64,000 nucleotides of DNA from Rufibacter glacialis (GTDB taxonomy: Bacteria > Bacteroidota > Bacteroidia > Cytophagales > Hymenobacteraceae): the NCBI RefSeq assembly GCF_008271745.1, contig NZ_VKKZ01000001.1, positions 120,530 through 184,529 on the forward strand, in the 5' to 3' direction. Made by a program: the position numbers and the translations under genes. Positions 9,312-18,871 of the stretch are shown piece by piece. The notes under the pieces are model-generated. The model had not been told where the DNA came from. It saw only the letters and a program-made list of their open reading frames with translations, and ran no database searches. Every line of letters begins with the position of its first letter. Positions within the stretch are counted from its first letter, which is position 1.

Positions 9312-9805
9312 CGGGGTAAGGATTTAAGCCAGCATCCGCTTCAGAGTTAGATAATCTACAGCCCATGCACACGGGTCATTCCGTCTTCTTACTTACAACC
9401 GTTTATATTTCCCCTTACTATCATCATATTCCATCCTACTATATACCCGGTTGACAGGAAACAGGATGAAAATATTTGCTCCTCACAAACCATTCTCTAT
9501 TTAGCTTTCTTAGAAATGGATAGGTTACTTTCCTTTTCCTGCCGGGAATTGGTAACAAGTCTTCCTGCCAAAATTTTTTAAAGGTATCGGCTTTCTCCTA
9601 TCATCTTCTAAGCCATCGCCTTGGCCTTTCTCAGGCCTTGCTTATAACCTGTTAGAGCCCTTGTCATCCTCTATCAAAATAACAAAGCCTTGGCGGTGGA
9701 GCTAGTTCCGTCCACCTTAAAACCACAAAAGTGTGATTTACAACGTTCCAGAAGAGGCCTCGTACCTAATAATCTAACTATGAGGCAATTATTACACTTA
9801 CCTTA
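9312..9805. other. Divergent intergenic region, porin / SDR
   Basis: 494 bases between divergent genes. Apart from the shared motif at 9437-9479 I see no gene, terminator or clear -7 element for the SDR gene. Confidence 0.55.
9437..9479 (-). promoter_or_regulatory. Shared upstream motif, copy 2 (porin gene)
   Basis: TACTATATACCC-GGTTG-N4-GAAACAGGATGAA-AATATTTGC on the plus strand, matching the copy at 7787-7830 block by block. It lies about 125-170 bases upstream of the porin start. The 13-base core GAAACAGGATGAA is identical in both. Confidence 0.55.
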
Positions 9806-9817
9806 ATGGGCTATGAT

Positions 9818-10579
9818 ATGAAAAGGTTGGAAAACAAGGTGGCCATCATCACGGGAGGTGCCGGCAGCATAGGCAAAGTCACCGCCCGGCTATTTTTAGA
9901 CGAGGGAGCCAAAGTAATGCTGGTTGACCTGAAGGAAGACGCCTTACAACAGGCAGTAGAAGAGCTTGGCAGCGAAAACGTACAGTACAGCGCCGCTGAT
10001 GTGTCCAGTTCAGAAGATGTGCAACGGTATGTAGAAGCAACTGTCAATGCTTTTGGCAAAATTGACGTGTTTTTCAACAATGCCGGCATAGAAGGGGTGG
10101 TGAAACCAATTACCGAATACCCTGAGGAGATGTTTGATAAGGTGATCGCCGTCAATGTGAAAGGAGCCTGGTTGGGCGCTAAGTACGTATTGGCCCAAAT
10201 GAACGATGGCGGAAGTATCATCAACACCTCTTCAGTGGCGGGAATCAATGGTAGCCCTAATGTGAGCGCCTATATTACCAGTAAACATGCCGTGGTGGGG
10301 ATTATGCGCGCGGTGGCGGTAGAGGCAGCTCCCCGAAAAATCCGGGTAAACTCAGTGCATCCCTCCCCGGTGGATAACCGGATGATGCGGTCTCTGGAGG
10401 AAGGCTTCGCGCCGGGCCAGGCCGAAGCAGCCAAAAAAGAACTGGAAAAAACCATCCCGCTGGGCAGATATGCTGACCCGGAGGAGATCGCAAAACTGGT
10501 TTTGTTTCTGGCCAGCGATGACAGCCAGTTTATCACCGGCACCACCCAGATAATAGACGGCGGACTAAGCGTGCAGTAA
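9818..10579 (+). CDS. SDR-family NAD(P)-dependent oxidoreductase
   Basis: A classical short-chain dehydrogenase/reductase of 253 residues. The nucleotide-binding motif TGGAGSIG lies close to the N-terminus, NNAGIEG marks the middle of the Rossmann fold, and the catalytic Ser-Tyr-Lys set is visible in SSVAG and YITSK. The end QIIDGGLSVQ is typical. Substrate is unknown; relatives oxidise or reduce hydroxy/keto groups of sugars, steroids and small alcohols. An ATG at 9806 is in frame, but I prefer 9818 because MKRLENKVAIITGG matches the start of the second SDR in this window (26343). It runs convergently to ureD and has no co-directional neighbour. Confidence 0.88.
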   Translation: MKRLENKVAIITGGAGSIGKVTARLFLDEGAKVMLVDLKEDALQQAVEELGSENVQYSAADVSSSEDVQRYVEATVNAFGKIDVFFNNAGIEGVVKPITEYPEEMFDKVIAVNVKGAWLGAKYVLAQMNDGGSIINTSSVAGINGSPNVSAYITSKHAVVGIMRAVAVEAAPRKIRVNSVHPSPVDNRMMRSLEEGFAPGQAEAAKKELEKTIPLGRYADPEEIAKLVLFLASDDSQFITGTTQIIDGGLSVQ

Positions 10580-10642
10580 AGATTGCTCTTAGTGTTTTAT
10601 TCCTTGCAAACTGACGGATCATCTTCTTTAACAGCCATTGAC

Positions 10643-11431
10643 TTACGAAAGGGTAGTAGGCTCTAACATGACCTGCACCCGCTGAAAGCAGGCAAACAAT
10701 TGCTCGCCGCCGTTGCCCAGGAGGCGGAGCACGAACCCATTGCCAGCAGTCTCAGACAGTCCGAAGCAAAGGCCTTTTTCTTCGCCTAACATCTCTCTGA
10801 TCTTCTCCATGTAGGCATGGACGGATTTTCCCTTGGTATTCAGATACACAAGGGAACCTTGGTGTGTGTAGCCCTCCCACTGCCCAATAAGGCCCGGCGG
10901 TACCTGCTGCGGCTGAAGCAAGGTATGGTCTTTCAACAGCAGCTTCTGTTTATAATAAACCTCTGTCAGGTTCTGAAAATAAGTAAACAGGAACGCTTCG
11001 CCAGAATGTTTTCTGCCGCAGGTGATTATCTCGCTGAGCAACAATGTACAATCGTCTTGCAGGTAGGCAGTAGTATGGCTTTTGAACTTTGAATTCTGAT
11101 GCGGCACCACAGGGTGGGGCACATAGCTGAAGGCGCTACCGGGTTCCAGCACAATCTCCAGCTTTTGGGTGGCGCCTGCCTGCATCTGAAACAGCCGCTG
11201 GTAGGCCTGCGATTGCAGTTGTACCCGGGCACCGGCTTCCACTTTGATAGAAATATCGTATTGGTCGTTATCCAGCATCCCCGGTGAGGAGCTCATGACC
11301 ATCAGGTATAAGCCACTATCGGTTTTGTATTGCCCCACATTGGCGACCCGAAAAGGCCGAGTAAAGAACGTGTCTTTCAAAAAAGACTTTTCTTTTCTGA
11401 GACCGGCAACAATCGTCAATTGGCTAATCAT
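10643..11431 (-). CDS. ureD: Urease accessory protein UreD
   Basis: A 262-residue UreD/UreH-family protein, slightly short for the family. The segments GARVQLQSQAYQRLFQMQ, EPGSAFSYVPHPVVPH and GLIGQWEGYTHQGSLVYLN correspond to the conserved beta-rich core. UreD binds apo-urease and, with UreF and the GTPase UreG, delivers nickel to the active site. It is the last gene of the minus-strand urease cluster, separated from ureF by about 350 bases without a gene. No ureG is found there or elsewhere in the window, so this maturation set is incomplete as seen. Confidence 0.88.
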   Translation of the reverse strand: MISQLTIVAGLRKEKSFLKDTFFTRPFRVANVGQYKTDSGLYLMVMSSSPGMLDNDQYDISIKVEAGARVQLQSQAYQRLFQMQAGATQKLEIVLEPGSAFSYVPHPVVPHQNSKFKSHTTAYLQDDCTLLLSEIITCGRKHSGEAFLFTYFQNLTEVYYKQKLLLKDHTLLQPQQVPPGLIGQWEGYTHQGSLVYLNTKGKSVHAYMEKIREMLGEEKGLCFGLSETAGNGFVLRLLGNGGEQLFACFQRVQVMLEPTTLS

Positions 11432-11779
11432 TTCAGTAGGTTGAAGTTAGAAGTATCTTCTGGTAACTTGGGTTTATAATTCCAACCATTCCCGCGGCCA
11501 GGATAATGCTGACGCCTTCATGGATAGCCCTCTATTTCATACCAATGATTCTTTCTTTTGATAACAGGCAATTGCTGTCTGTAAACCCTGAACTTTCATT
11601 ACTAAATATTCCCTTCGCCCTCCTGCTTCATCAGTTTTCAGCTTAGTTTTCACATTTTAACGTAAATCCACGCGGGAATGCCAAACCCAGTCTACCACCT
11701 TGATTTTCTAGAGTTCCTTTCATCCGCAACTGGTTAAAGCTTATCAGAAGACAGATGGTTTTGGGTGAATTTCTCTAAA
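11432..11779. other. Gene-free gap between ureF and ureD
   Basis: 348 bases where many urease operons carry ureG. I looked on the minus strand for the UreG P-loop and the other G-protein motifs and saw none. No reading frame of useful length is present. Confidence 0.6.
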
Positions 11780-12469
11780 TCACGACATATACAGCCGCGA
11801 GTAGAGGTGCTCATGTTGCATACAATGGATATCAAACCCAATGTTGCAGATGCCCACCGCCCCCCTCTCCAGACCAAGCGTTTCCTGCACCAATTGATGA
11901 AACAGCGGGTGAAGCTGATATAGAATATTCTGCCCCTCCACCTGCCCCAGCGGAATCAATTTCACACAGTTGGTGACCATGCTAACAGCCGCGTTATAGT
12001 AGAAGGCCAACAAAGCTTCTTCGGCAGGAATATGCATAAGACAAGCATACAGGCCATAAACAATGCAGTAGTGCCCGGCAGCTTCCTTTTGCAGGATTGC
12101 TTCATGGTACTTCTGTACCAGTGGGTGTTCGGTTTGTCGGTTAAAGATTTTAAGGAGCCTGCCCCCCATTTTTATACTTGCCTGCCTGATTTCCCGGGCG
12201 CTCTTCAGTGCCGTGCATTCCTGGTCTAACAGAATTACTTCAGACACCTCACCACCAGCCGCTGCGTCATACGCCAGTCTAACAAAAGCTGCATCATTGT
12301 ACTTGATATTATTGGTCAGCATGCTTTTTATATACCCTTCTGCCGAAGCCGCATCATTTACGGTGCCTTTTTGGATATATGTTTCCAAACCGTTGGAATG
12401 GGAGAAACCACCAATGGGCAAGGTAGGGTCAGAGAGATGCAACAGGCTGATGAGGTAGTGGTTTTCCAT
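11780..12469 (-). CDS. ureF: Urease accessory protein UreF
   Basis: A 229-residue, mostly alpha-helical UreF. The N-terminal signature LLHLSDPTLPIGGFSHSNG with GLETYI is diagnostic, and the C-terminal LERGAVGICNIGFDI fits the family end that contacts UreG and UreD. UreF acts as a checkpoint in GTP-dependent nickel insertion, in complex with UreD and UreG in the cytoplasm. The gene lies between a beta-barrel gene (upstream) and ureD (downstream), all on the minus strand. The gaps on both sides (369 and 348 bases) are unusually long for a urease operon. Confidence 0.92.
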   Translation of the reverse strand: MENHYLISLLHLSDPTLPIGGFSHSNGLETYIQKGTVNDAASAEGYIKSMLTNNIKYNDAAFVRLAYDAAAGGEVSEVILLDQECTALKSAREIRQASIKMGGRLLKIFNRQTEHPLVQKYHEAILQKEAAGHYCIVYGLYACLMHIPAEEALLAFYYNAAVSMVTNCVKLIPLGQVEGQNILYQLHPLFHQLVQETLGLERGAVGICNIGFDIHCMQHEHLYSRLYMS

Positions 12470-12838
12470 GCAATTGTTTTGAAGGCCAGCTTATTATCCC
12501 ATATAAATGGAAGTACCACCGTATTCCTGCGGCTCAACATCTAACTGAGACTGGTTTGCCCGTTACTTTTCCTCCTTGACAGGAGAAATACCTTTTACCA
12601 ATAATCACCCATAAGGGTCTATGCAAGGCCCTAGCACTGAACCTACCTGCATAGACAAGGGAAAGGTGGGTTGTCTATTTTTAAGCAGAAATAGCCCCTG
12701 AAAAAGGGTGGGGTACTGCCTTGGCGCTTACCTTATCACCGCCCGCTAGAATCTGAGGCTGAAAACTTGCCAGTACCATCAATTGGCACTCGTTCTACTA
12801 TCCTTTAGGTTGGCTTTTAACCTGTACCAATACCCCTC
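12470..12838. other. Gene-free gap upstream of ureF
   Basis: 369 bases with no supported gene; a ureE could sit here in other genomes, but no UreE-like sequence was seen in any frame. No obvious hairpin. Confidence 0.55.
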
Positions 12839-13402
12839 TCAGAAGCGCTTGCCTATGCCTATTCCCACGGAAAAGGTGTTGTAGGCATCTTTGCGGGCAT
12901 CATAGAAGATGGTTGGGGCTACATCCCAATGCGACCCCAGTTCCAGTTCATACTCCAGGCCACCACGGATCACAAACAGGTTCTCTTCTTTTTCAAATTC
13001 CACGCCCGGGCCGGCCAACAGAACCAATCCTTTCCAGGGTTTCCAGAGTACATCCAGGGTAAGCAAAACAGGAGTTTCTTTTTCAATAAAGGTGCCCTCT
13101 CTATCCTCCACTTCAAAACTGATCAGCTCTAAATCATTGTGGGAGCCTATTCCCCACTTCTCATTAAACCAGTACTCCAGGTCTAGGCCAACAGAAGGAA
13201 CAATGAGCAGTTCTTTCCCATCTGAGGTCTCGGTCCCTATGTAGGTATGGTATAACACTGCGCTCATCCTAAAAGGCTTGAACGCATGTGTTTCTGGCTC
13301 TTGGGTACGGTTCAGGGATTGCTCCTGTGCAACTACATTTACTGACGAGAGTAGGCAGGCCACTACAACCAGAGAAGTGGTCATTTTCAGGTAAAGATTC
13401 AT
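12839..13402 (-). CDS. Small outer-membrane beta-barrel protein in the urease cluster
   Basis: About 187 residues with an N-terminal signal peptide (LVVVACLLSSVNVVAQ). The mature part alternates polar and hydrophobic residues in strands such as LLIVPSVGLDLEYWF, ETPVLLTLDVLWKP and LVLLAGPGVEF, and ends in FSVGIGIGKRF with a terminal Phe, the signature of an outer-membrane barrel. I do not recognise a named family. It may be an 8-strand barrel. Its position between ureC and ureF on the same strand suggests it belongs with the urease genes, for instance in nickel or urea passage, but nothing in the sequence shows that. I place the start at MNLYLK (13402); an in-frame ATG three codons earlier is possible. 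Confidence 0.65.
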   Translation of the reverse strand: MNLYLKMTTSLVVVACLLSSVNVVAQEQSLNRTQEPETHAFKPFRMSAVLYHTYIGTETSDGKELLIVPSVGLDLEYWFNEKWGIGSHNDLELISFEVEDREGTFIEKETPVLLTLDVLWKPWKGLVLLAGPGVEFEKEENLFVIRGGLEYELELGSHWDVAPTIFYDARKDAYNTFSVGIGIGKRF

Positions 13403-13599
13403 GCCGTACATGGTGATTTACAATTAGAAGGTAATGGATGCCTGCAGTTATAAAGCCATTCCAGCCAGCCGAACGTGAAGCATAGCAATAAACCGTATGG
13501 TAAACTGCCTATCTATAACCATGTATTGGGGGAAGAAAGGAGGGTCTTAGAAATGCTTTTCTCCTGGCTTAAAAAGGGAAGTAGTAACAAATGCCACCA

Positions 13600-15321
13600 T
13601 CAGAAAACAAAATAGCGTTGCGCCATTGGCAGCACATGGGCAGGTTCACAGGTAACCAGTTCCCCGTCTACCCGAACCTGGAAAGTCTCAGGGTCCACGT
13701 CTATATTGGGCGTAGCACCGTTATGGATCATGTGTTTTTTGTAAATATTGCGGCACCCATATACGGGAAGGATCATTTTTTTCAGGCCATACCTTTCTGC
13801 AATCCCCTTTTCAATGGATATTTTGGACACAAAGGTGGCACAGATATCAGGCAAGGCTCCTCCAAATGCGCCAAAGGTGCGCCTAAAAAGAACGGGCTGT
13901 GGGGTGGTGATCGTGGCATTAGGATCTCCAATTCCGCCCCCGGCAATCATTCCCCCTTTGATAATCATTTCGGGCTTCACGCCAAACAGAGCCGGCTTCC
14001 ATAGTACAATGTCCGCCAATTTTCCCGGCTCCAATGATCCCACGTAGTCTGCTATGCCGTGGGTGATGGCCGGGTTGATGGTGTATTTAGAGATATAGCG
14101 CTTGACCCTGAAATTGTCGTTGTTATTCTCCTTATCTTCTTCCAAGGGGCCCCGCTGCTTTTTCATGCTGTCTGCCACCTGCCAGGTCCTGATCACTACT
14201 TCGCCCACCCGGCCCATGGCCTGTGAGTCTGAACTGGTCATGCTCAGCACGCCCAGGTCGTGCAGCACGTCTTCGGCGGCCACTGTTTCAGGTCTGATGC
14301 GTGAATCGGCAAAAGCTACGTCTTCAGGAATCTCTTTGCTTAGATGGTGGCAAACCATCAGCATGTCCAGGTGTTCGTCTATGGTGTTTACTGTAAAGGG
14401 CAGGGTTGGATTGGTGGAGGCGGGTAGCACGTTCGGGAACATCGCCGATTTAAGGATATCGGGCGCATGTCCTCCGCCGGCCCCTTCGGTATGGAACATA
14501 TGGATTACCCGCCCGTTGATGGCGCTGATGGTGTCCTCCAGAAAGCCGGCCTCATTCAGGCTGTCGGCGTGAAGGGCCACCTGTACGTCAAATTTATCGG
14601 CTACTATCAAAGCGGCATCCAGCACGGCAGGGGTGGCGCCCCAATCCTCGTGCACTTTCAACCCCAGGGCACCAGCTTCAATCTGCTCTTCCAGAGGACC
14701 AGTGGCGGAACTGCTTCCCTTGCCCAGGAACCCAAAATTCAGGGGGAAGGCTTCCACTGATTTGATCATCTTTTCCAGGTTCCAGGAGCCCGGGGTTACT
14801 GAACTGGCCGTAGAGCCGCTTGCGGTGCCTACGCCGCCGCCAATCATAGTGGTGATTCCACTGAACAACGCATGGTCAATCTGATCAGTTGCTATAAAAT
14901 GCACATGGGTATCAATGCCGCCCGCCGTTGCTATCAAGCCGGTTCCATCGTGTACTTCAGTGGCAGCACCTATGATCATATCGGGCTCTACCCCATCAAT
15001 GGTATCTGGGTTACCGGCCTTCCCTATGTGGACAATCTTCCCGTTCCGGATGCCAATGTCTGCCTTGATGATGCCCCAGTGGTCAATAATAATGACTCCC
15101 GTTATGGCCAGGTCCAGGACACTTTCGCTGCGCATGGCGTTGGAGGATTGCGCCATCCCGTCACGGATGGTTTTGCCGCCCCCAAACCTATTTTCATCGC
15201 CGTACACACAAAGGTCTTTTTCTATTTCGATAATCAGTTCAGTATCGGCTAACCGTACCTTGTCGCCTACGGTAGGCCCGAACAACTGGGCATATCTTAC
15301 TTTATCTATGGGCAGGCTCAT
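13600..15321 (-). CDS. ureC: Urease subunit alpha (catalytic)
   Basis: The 573-residue catalytic subunit of urease, which splits urea into ammonia and carbamate with two nickel ions. Visible active-site elements are HVHFI (nickel-binding His pair), the carbamylated Lys in GLKVHEDWG, the following His ligand in ALHAD, and the flap MVCHHLSK with its catalytic His. Length is normal and the C-terminal PMAQRYFVF is the canonical end. The start codon overlaps the ureB stop by 4 bases (ATGA), so translation is probably coupled. The enzyme needs UreD, UreF, UreG and usually UreE for activation; only the first two are in view. Confidence 0.97.
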   Translation of the reverse strand: MSLPIDKVRYAQLFGPTVGDKVRLADTELIIEIEKDLCVYGDENRFGGGKTIRDGMAQSSNAMRSESVLDLAITGVIIIDHWGIIKADIGIRNGKIVHIGKAGNPDTIDGVEPDMIIGAATEVHDGTGLIATAGGIDTHVHFIATDQIDHALFSGITTMIGGGVGTASGSTASSVTPGSWNLEKMIKSVEAFPLNFGFLGKGSSSATGPLEEQIEAGALGLKVHEDWGATPAVLDAALIVADKFDVQVALHADSLNEAGFLEDTISAINGRVIHMFHTEGAGGGHAPDILKSAMFPNVLPASTNPTLPFTVNTIDEHLDMLMVCHHLSKEIPEDVAFADSRIRPETVAAEDVLHDLGVLSMTSSDSQAMGRVGEVVIRTWQVADSMKKQRGPLEEDKENNNDNFRVKRYISKYTINPAITHGIADYVGSLEPGKLADIVLWKPALFGVKPEMIIKGGMIAGGGIGDPNATITTPQPVLFRRTFGAFGGALPDICATFVSKISIEKGIAERYGLKKMILPVYGCRNIYKKHMIHNGATPNIDVDPETFQVRVDGELVTCEPAHVLPMAQRYFVF

Positions 15322-15692
15322 ATCGCTTCGTTTTTGAAATCCTTTTCTTCCAGCCGTTTCATTGCTGCTGCTTTGCTTCTTTCCAGCACCGTATCGCCGC
15401 CCACCAGATTATTGATCCCGAAAACCCGCCGGGCACCGCCAATAGACACCAGATCTACTTCCTTTTCCTCACCTGGCTCAAAACGCACCGCTGTGCCGGC
15501 TGCCACATTTAGGCGCATGCCAAAAGCCTTGCCCCGGTTGAAACGCATTTGCCGGTTTATTTCAAAAAAGTGACAATGTGACCCCACCTGCACCGGGCGG
15601 TCGCCGGTATTCACCACGGTGATCGATACCACAGGCCGCCCTACATTACAGATGATCTCTCCTTTTCCTATAAAGAATTCCCCAGGTATCAT
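15318..15692 (-). CDS. ureB: Urease subunit beta
   Basis: A 124-residue structural beta subunit. The family signature [18 protein letters not shown] and the end GINNLVGGD are present; here a lysine- and glutamate-rich tail follows the core, as in several bacterial UreB proteins. It packs with UreA and UreC in the (ABC)3 trimer in the cytoplasm. It starts 19 bases after ureA ends and overlaps ureC by 4 bases, so A, B and C form a tight operon. Confidence 0.95.
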   Translation of the reverse strand: MIPGEFFIGKGEIICNVGRPVVSITVVNTGDRPVQVGSHCHFFEINRQMRFNRGKAFGMRLNVAAGTAVRFEPGEEKEVDLVSIGGARRVFGINNLVGGDTVLERSKAAAMKRLEEKDFKNEAI

Positions 15693-15711
15693 ATCAAGTA
15701 TTTTTATGGTG

Positions 15712-16014
15712 TCAGCGGATAGGGTTCAGGACCGGTATGAGCTTGGTTCCATCAGGGAAGGTGGCTTCTACGTGCACTTCCTTCACCATTTCCGGAATAC
15801 CCTCCATCACGTCTTCCCTGGTTAATAAAGAAGCCCCGTATTGCATCAGTTCGGCCACCGTTTTTCCTTCCCGGGCCCCTTCTATCAAGCGGTTGCTGAT
15901 AAAGGCAATAGACTCAGGGTAGTTGAGCTTGATGCCCCGCTCTTTCCTTTTTATCGCTATTTCACCTACCATGTACAGCAGCAACTTTTCTGTTTCTCTT
16001 GGGGATAAGTGCAT
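15712..16014 (-). CDS. ureA: Urease subunit gamma
   Basis: A 100-residue gamma subunit beginning [15 protein letters not shown] and ending with the conserved [12 protein letters not shown] block. The longer open frame to 16056 would add 14 residues with no family match, so I take the ATG at 16012-16014. First gene of the urease operon. An 8-bp perfect inverted repeat lies about 80-105 bases upstream and could be its operator. Confidence 0.95.
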   Translation of the reverse strand: MHLSPRETEKLLLYMVGEIAIKRKERGIKLNYPESIAFISNRLIEGAREGKTVAELMQYGASLLTREDVMEGIPEMVKEVHVEATFPDGTKLIPVLNPIR

Positions 16015-16723
16015 ATTCAAAGACCTGTTAGTGTTACAAAAGCCAGTGCAAACCAATATCTATTTATAGCGAAAGGAGCGATACTCCTATTCTACAACGT
16101 TTTGCTTCTTTAAAACGTTACTTTTAGTCTTTCATAAACACAATTTCAAAACATTATTTTCTTACCAGCCTTTCTTTGCCACCGTAGAATAGAGGGGAAG
16201 CAAACCACCTTTAAGCTATAGGCCGGGCCAGTTGCTTTGACACCAGCAATAGACAGAGCTGCAAATGATACTGAAAGTGGTTTTAAGTTGGAAGAAAGGC
16301 CGTTGGGCTGTAGACCTATAGCAGGAGCATTGGTTGGGATTGTGTTTTCAGCTGCGGCTGGTGATGCCACCCAGGAACTGGGCGGTAGTGATTATGAGGG
16401 CAATTTTTAAAATCAATGTAAAACCGTCAGGACCATGCTTTATTGCACAGGATACTAGGTTATCCTTACCTACTGGTCTAGGCTTGATTGAACTCCGTCT
16501 TCCTACCAGCCACTAACCTCTTCCCCTTACCAGGTGTATGCGTGGCCGTCAAAGAGCAAGGATTTTGGGTGTGTTTTTAAAAAATTGCCTATGAAACGGC
16601 TGCCCATGCAGGAAAGAAATAAACAGAAGCCTGTGTCCAGTTAAGAATAAGAGACCATTACTTCCAGCGGCCTTTCCAAATGAAAGAAAAAATCCAGGGT
16701 TCAGATTATTTAATGTAACCAAA
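16015..16723. other. Intergenic region between ureA and DUF421 gene
   Basis: 709 bases between divergent genes. It contains the inverted repeat at 16096-16119. A 74-codon minus-strand frame (16146-16370) has no family match, signal or neighbours and is not called. Otherwise I see nothing. Confidence 0.55.
16096..16119. promoter_or_regulatory. Inverted repeat upstream of ureA (operator candidate)
   Basis: Perfect palindrome AACGTTTT-N8-AAAACGTT (arms 16096-16103 and 16112-16119). It is not followed by a T tract in either direction, so it looks more like a dimeric regulator site than a terminator. Placement upstream of the first urease gene suggests control by nickel, nitrogen or another signal; the protein is unknown. 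Confidence 0.45.
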
Positions 16724-17233
16724 ATGCAGTCTTTACAAGAGCTACTAGAAAGCGCGGTGGGCATAGGGGCAGATAAACTTTCGGTTTTGCATATTCTGGT
16801 GCGCAGCTTGTTGATTTATATCATTGGGATTGCCTTGGTCCGGCTTGGGAAGAAGCGATTCTTAGGGAAGATATCTGCCTTTGATACCGTCCTTGCCATT
16901 ATCATAGGGTCTTTACTGAGCCGTGCCATCACTGATTCTGATTATTTCCTGCACATTTTGGCGGCTTGCCTTCTGTTAATCCTCCTGCACCGGGTCTTTT
17001 CTTTGGTTGCGGCCTATTCAGATGATTTTGGGGCTTTGATCAAGGGAAACGATAGGGTGATTCTAAGAAACGGTGAACTGTTACACGATGCCATGAAGAA
17101 AAGTAACCTAAGCGAACAAGACGTAATTCAGTCGCTTCGTCTCAATGGCAATACAGATGACGTGAGCAAAATTAGAATAGCCCGCATAGAGCGGAACGGC
17201 GATATAAGCGTAATCATGAAAGAAGAAAACTGA
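16724..17233 (+). CDS. DUF421 (YetF-like) membrane protein
   Basis: A 169-residue DUF421 protein. Two or three N-terminal helices (LLIYIIGIALVRLGKKRFLGK, then FDTVLAIIIGSLLSRAI with its conserved Gly-Ser, then ILAACLLLILLHRVF) precede a small cytoplasmic domain with GNDRVILRNGELLHDAMKKS and LSEQDVIQSLR, the hallmark of the family. Function is not settled; Bacillus relatives are linked to spore-germinant and stress physiology. It converges on the rclA-like gene 153 bases downstream, and no operon partner is visible. Confidence 0.85.
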   Translation: MQSLQELLESAVGIGADKLSVLHILVRSLLIYIIGIALVRLGKKRFLGKISAFDTVLAIIIGSLLSRAITDSDYFLHILAACLLLILLHRVFSLVAAYSDDFGALIKGNDRVILRNGELLHDAMKKSNLSEQDVIQSLRLNGNTDDVSKIRIARIERNGDISVIMKEEN

Positions 17234-17386
17234 TTCTTTCACGAATTTGAATTCCATGTTGCCATATAGTTGCTGGAGGACTGTTTGCCTTCTGGGACAC
17301 CACATTGACATTGGAAATGCCTGGCTTTTGCCAACTAAGGAAAGATGCATTAGCATGGCCTGACTTTCAGTGGTTTTGCTTTGGTT

Positions 17387-18748
17387 TTAAATCTGAGCAT
17401 ACAGATCGTTGAAGGCTTCTGCCATGGACGGGTGCGTGTAAATGGTATCCCTAACCTCCTTGTAATCCAGTCCGCAGTTGATGGCCACCTGAATGGTATT
17501 GATCATTTCGTTTGCCCCGGTACAAAACAGGGTGCAACCTAAAATCTTATTAGTTTTCGTGTCCACCACAGTTTTTAACAAACCGCTGGTGTCGCCATCT
17601 ATCCTTGCCCTTACCACACTGGCGGCCGGAAGCTTGGCTACTTTAATCTCATAACCTTTTTCAAGGGCCTCTCGCTCCCGCAAACCAATATGCGCTAAGG
17701 GAGGTGTAATAAAAACCGACGAAGCGACCAGTTTTCGCTGCTCAACTGAGGTATACTTTGCCTCTGACAACTGGTCCCGAATGATCCGAAAATCATCTAA
17801 GGAAATATAGGTAAACTGGGGACCACCGTTGATATCACCCATTGCCCATATATTAGGGACATTCGTTTTAAGCGACGCATCTACCTCGATATAACCTTTT
17901 TTATCTGTTTTGATACCAGCGGCTTCCAGGTTGAGGCCCTCTGTCATTGGTTTTCTGCCGGTAGCTACCAGGAGAGCCGAGGCCTCTAAGAAGACCGTTT
18001 CCCCAGTCTCCTTTTTATACTCAACCCGCACTTTATCATGGTCTGTGTTCTCTATTTTTTGAACGGTGGCCGCCGTAACGATATTTATTTTTCTGCCTGT
18101 CAACACTTTAAAAACTTCCTCTGCCACATCCTTATCTTCTTTAGGCAAAAATTCCTCAGCGCTGTCCAGTACCGTTACCTCTGCGCCGAACTTGGCATAC
18201 ATATCGGCAAACTCTAACCCAATAAATCCCCCGCCAATGATGACCAGCTTTTCAGGCAGCCTGGACTGCTCCAGCAAAGAAATACTGGTGTAAACATTTT
18301 TGACAGTGTCTATCCCTGGTATGGGCGGTACAAAAGGTTTAGAGCCCGTGTTGATAAAAATCCGGTCGGCCGTGATTCGTTTTTCCTCCTTACTCTCCCC
18401 GATTTTTACCAACACCTCATTGGGAGAAACAAAAGAGGCCTTTCCTGTAATAACGGCTGCCGCAGGCAACTCTTCAATTTTCTCGTAATTAAGCTCCCTG
18501 AGAAAAGAAGTCAGATCATTTTTCAGACCGTAGGCCTTTTGATAAGGCACCTTTTCTTCGGCCTTTTTTATCAATGTTTTTGTAGGAATGCAGGCTACAT
18601 TGATACAAGACCCTCCATACATTTTATTGGACATTTCAACAAGGGCCACCTGTTGCCCTTTTTTAGCCAGCCAGGCAGCCAGGGTTTTCCCTCCTTTGCC
18701 AAACCCAATGATCAGGTTGTCGTAATGTGGCTCTATATTTTTTCCCAT
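17387..18748 (-). CDS. rclA: RclA-like flavoprotein disulfide reductase
   Basis: A 453-residue pyridine nucleotide-disulfide oxidoreductase. The FAD motif GFGKGG is near residue 15, the redox pair Cys48/Cys53 sits in GGSCINVACIPTK, the NAD(P)H motif is IIGGGFIGLEFA, and the dimerisation domain ends THPSMAEAFNDL. The segments IWAMGDINGGPQFTYISLDDFR and SVFITPPL match Escherichia coli RclA closely as I recall it. RclA is a cytoplasmic enzyme that reduces Cu(II) and protects against reactive chlorine. Mercuric reductase and dihydrolipoyl dehydrogenase are less likely: the metal-binding N-domain and the HP pair of the latter are absent. No rclB, rclC or RclR homologue is adjacent. Confidence 0.82.
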   Translation of the reverse strand: MGKNIEPHYDNLIIGFGKGGKTLAAWLAKKGQQVALVEMSNKMYGGSCINVACIPTKTLIKKAEEKVPYQKAYGLKNDLTSFLRELNYEKIEELPAAAVITGKASFVSPNEVLVKIGESKEEKRITADRIFINTGSKPFVPPIPGIDTVKNVYTSISLLEQSRLPEKLVIIGGGFIGLEFADMYAKFGAEVTVLDSAEEFLPKEDKDVAEEVFKVLTGRKINIVTAATVQKIENTDHDKVRVEYKKETGETVFLEASALLVATGRKPMTEGLNLEAAGIKTDKKGYIEVDASLKTNVPNIWAMGDINGGPQFTYISLDDFRIIRDQLSEAKYTSVEQRKLVASSVFITPPLAHIGLREREALEKGYEIKVAKLPAASVVRARIDGDTSGLLKTVVDTKTNKILGCTLFCTGANEMINTIQVAINCGLDYKEVRDTIYTHPSMAEAFNDLYAQI

Positions 18749-18871
18749 TAGCTGAGGGTTTTAGCATAAGGGCTGTAAAGACAAGTTTGACCTTGCTATC
18801 TAAGCTGCAATTAGGATGCTCATCAGATGATTTCTAAAGCAACAAAGGGGAAGTGTTTTATTGACTTATCT

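Noticed and set aside
11449..11532. Minus-strand stretch reading HEGVSIILAAGMVGIIN, recalling the C-terminus of heavy-metal P-type ATPases
   Set aside because: Only about 20 residues match, the frame is closed by a stop just upstream and the last part does not fit the family; likely chance.
16146..16370. 74-codon minus-strand open frame upstream of ureA
   Set aside because: No signal, motif, family resemblance or operon context; composition resembles translated non-coding DNA.
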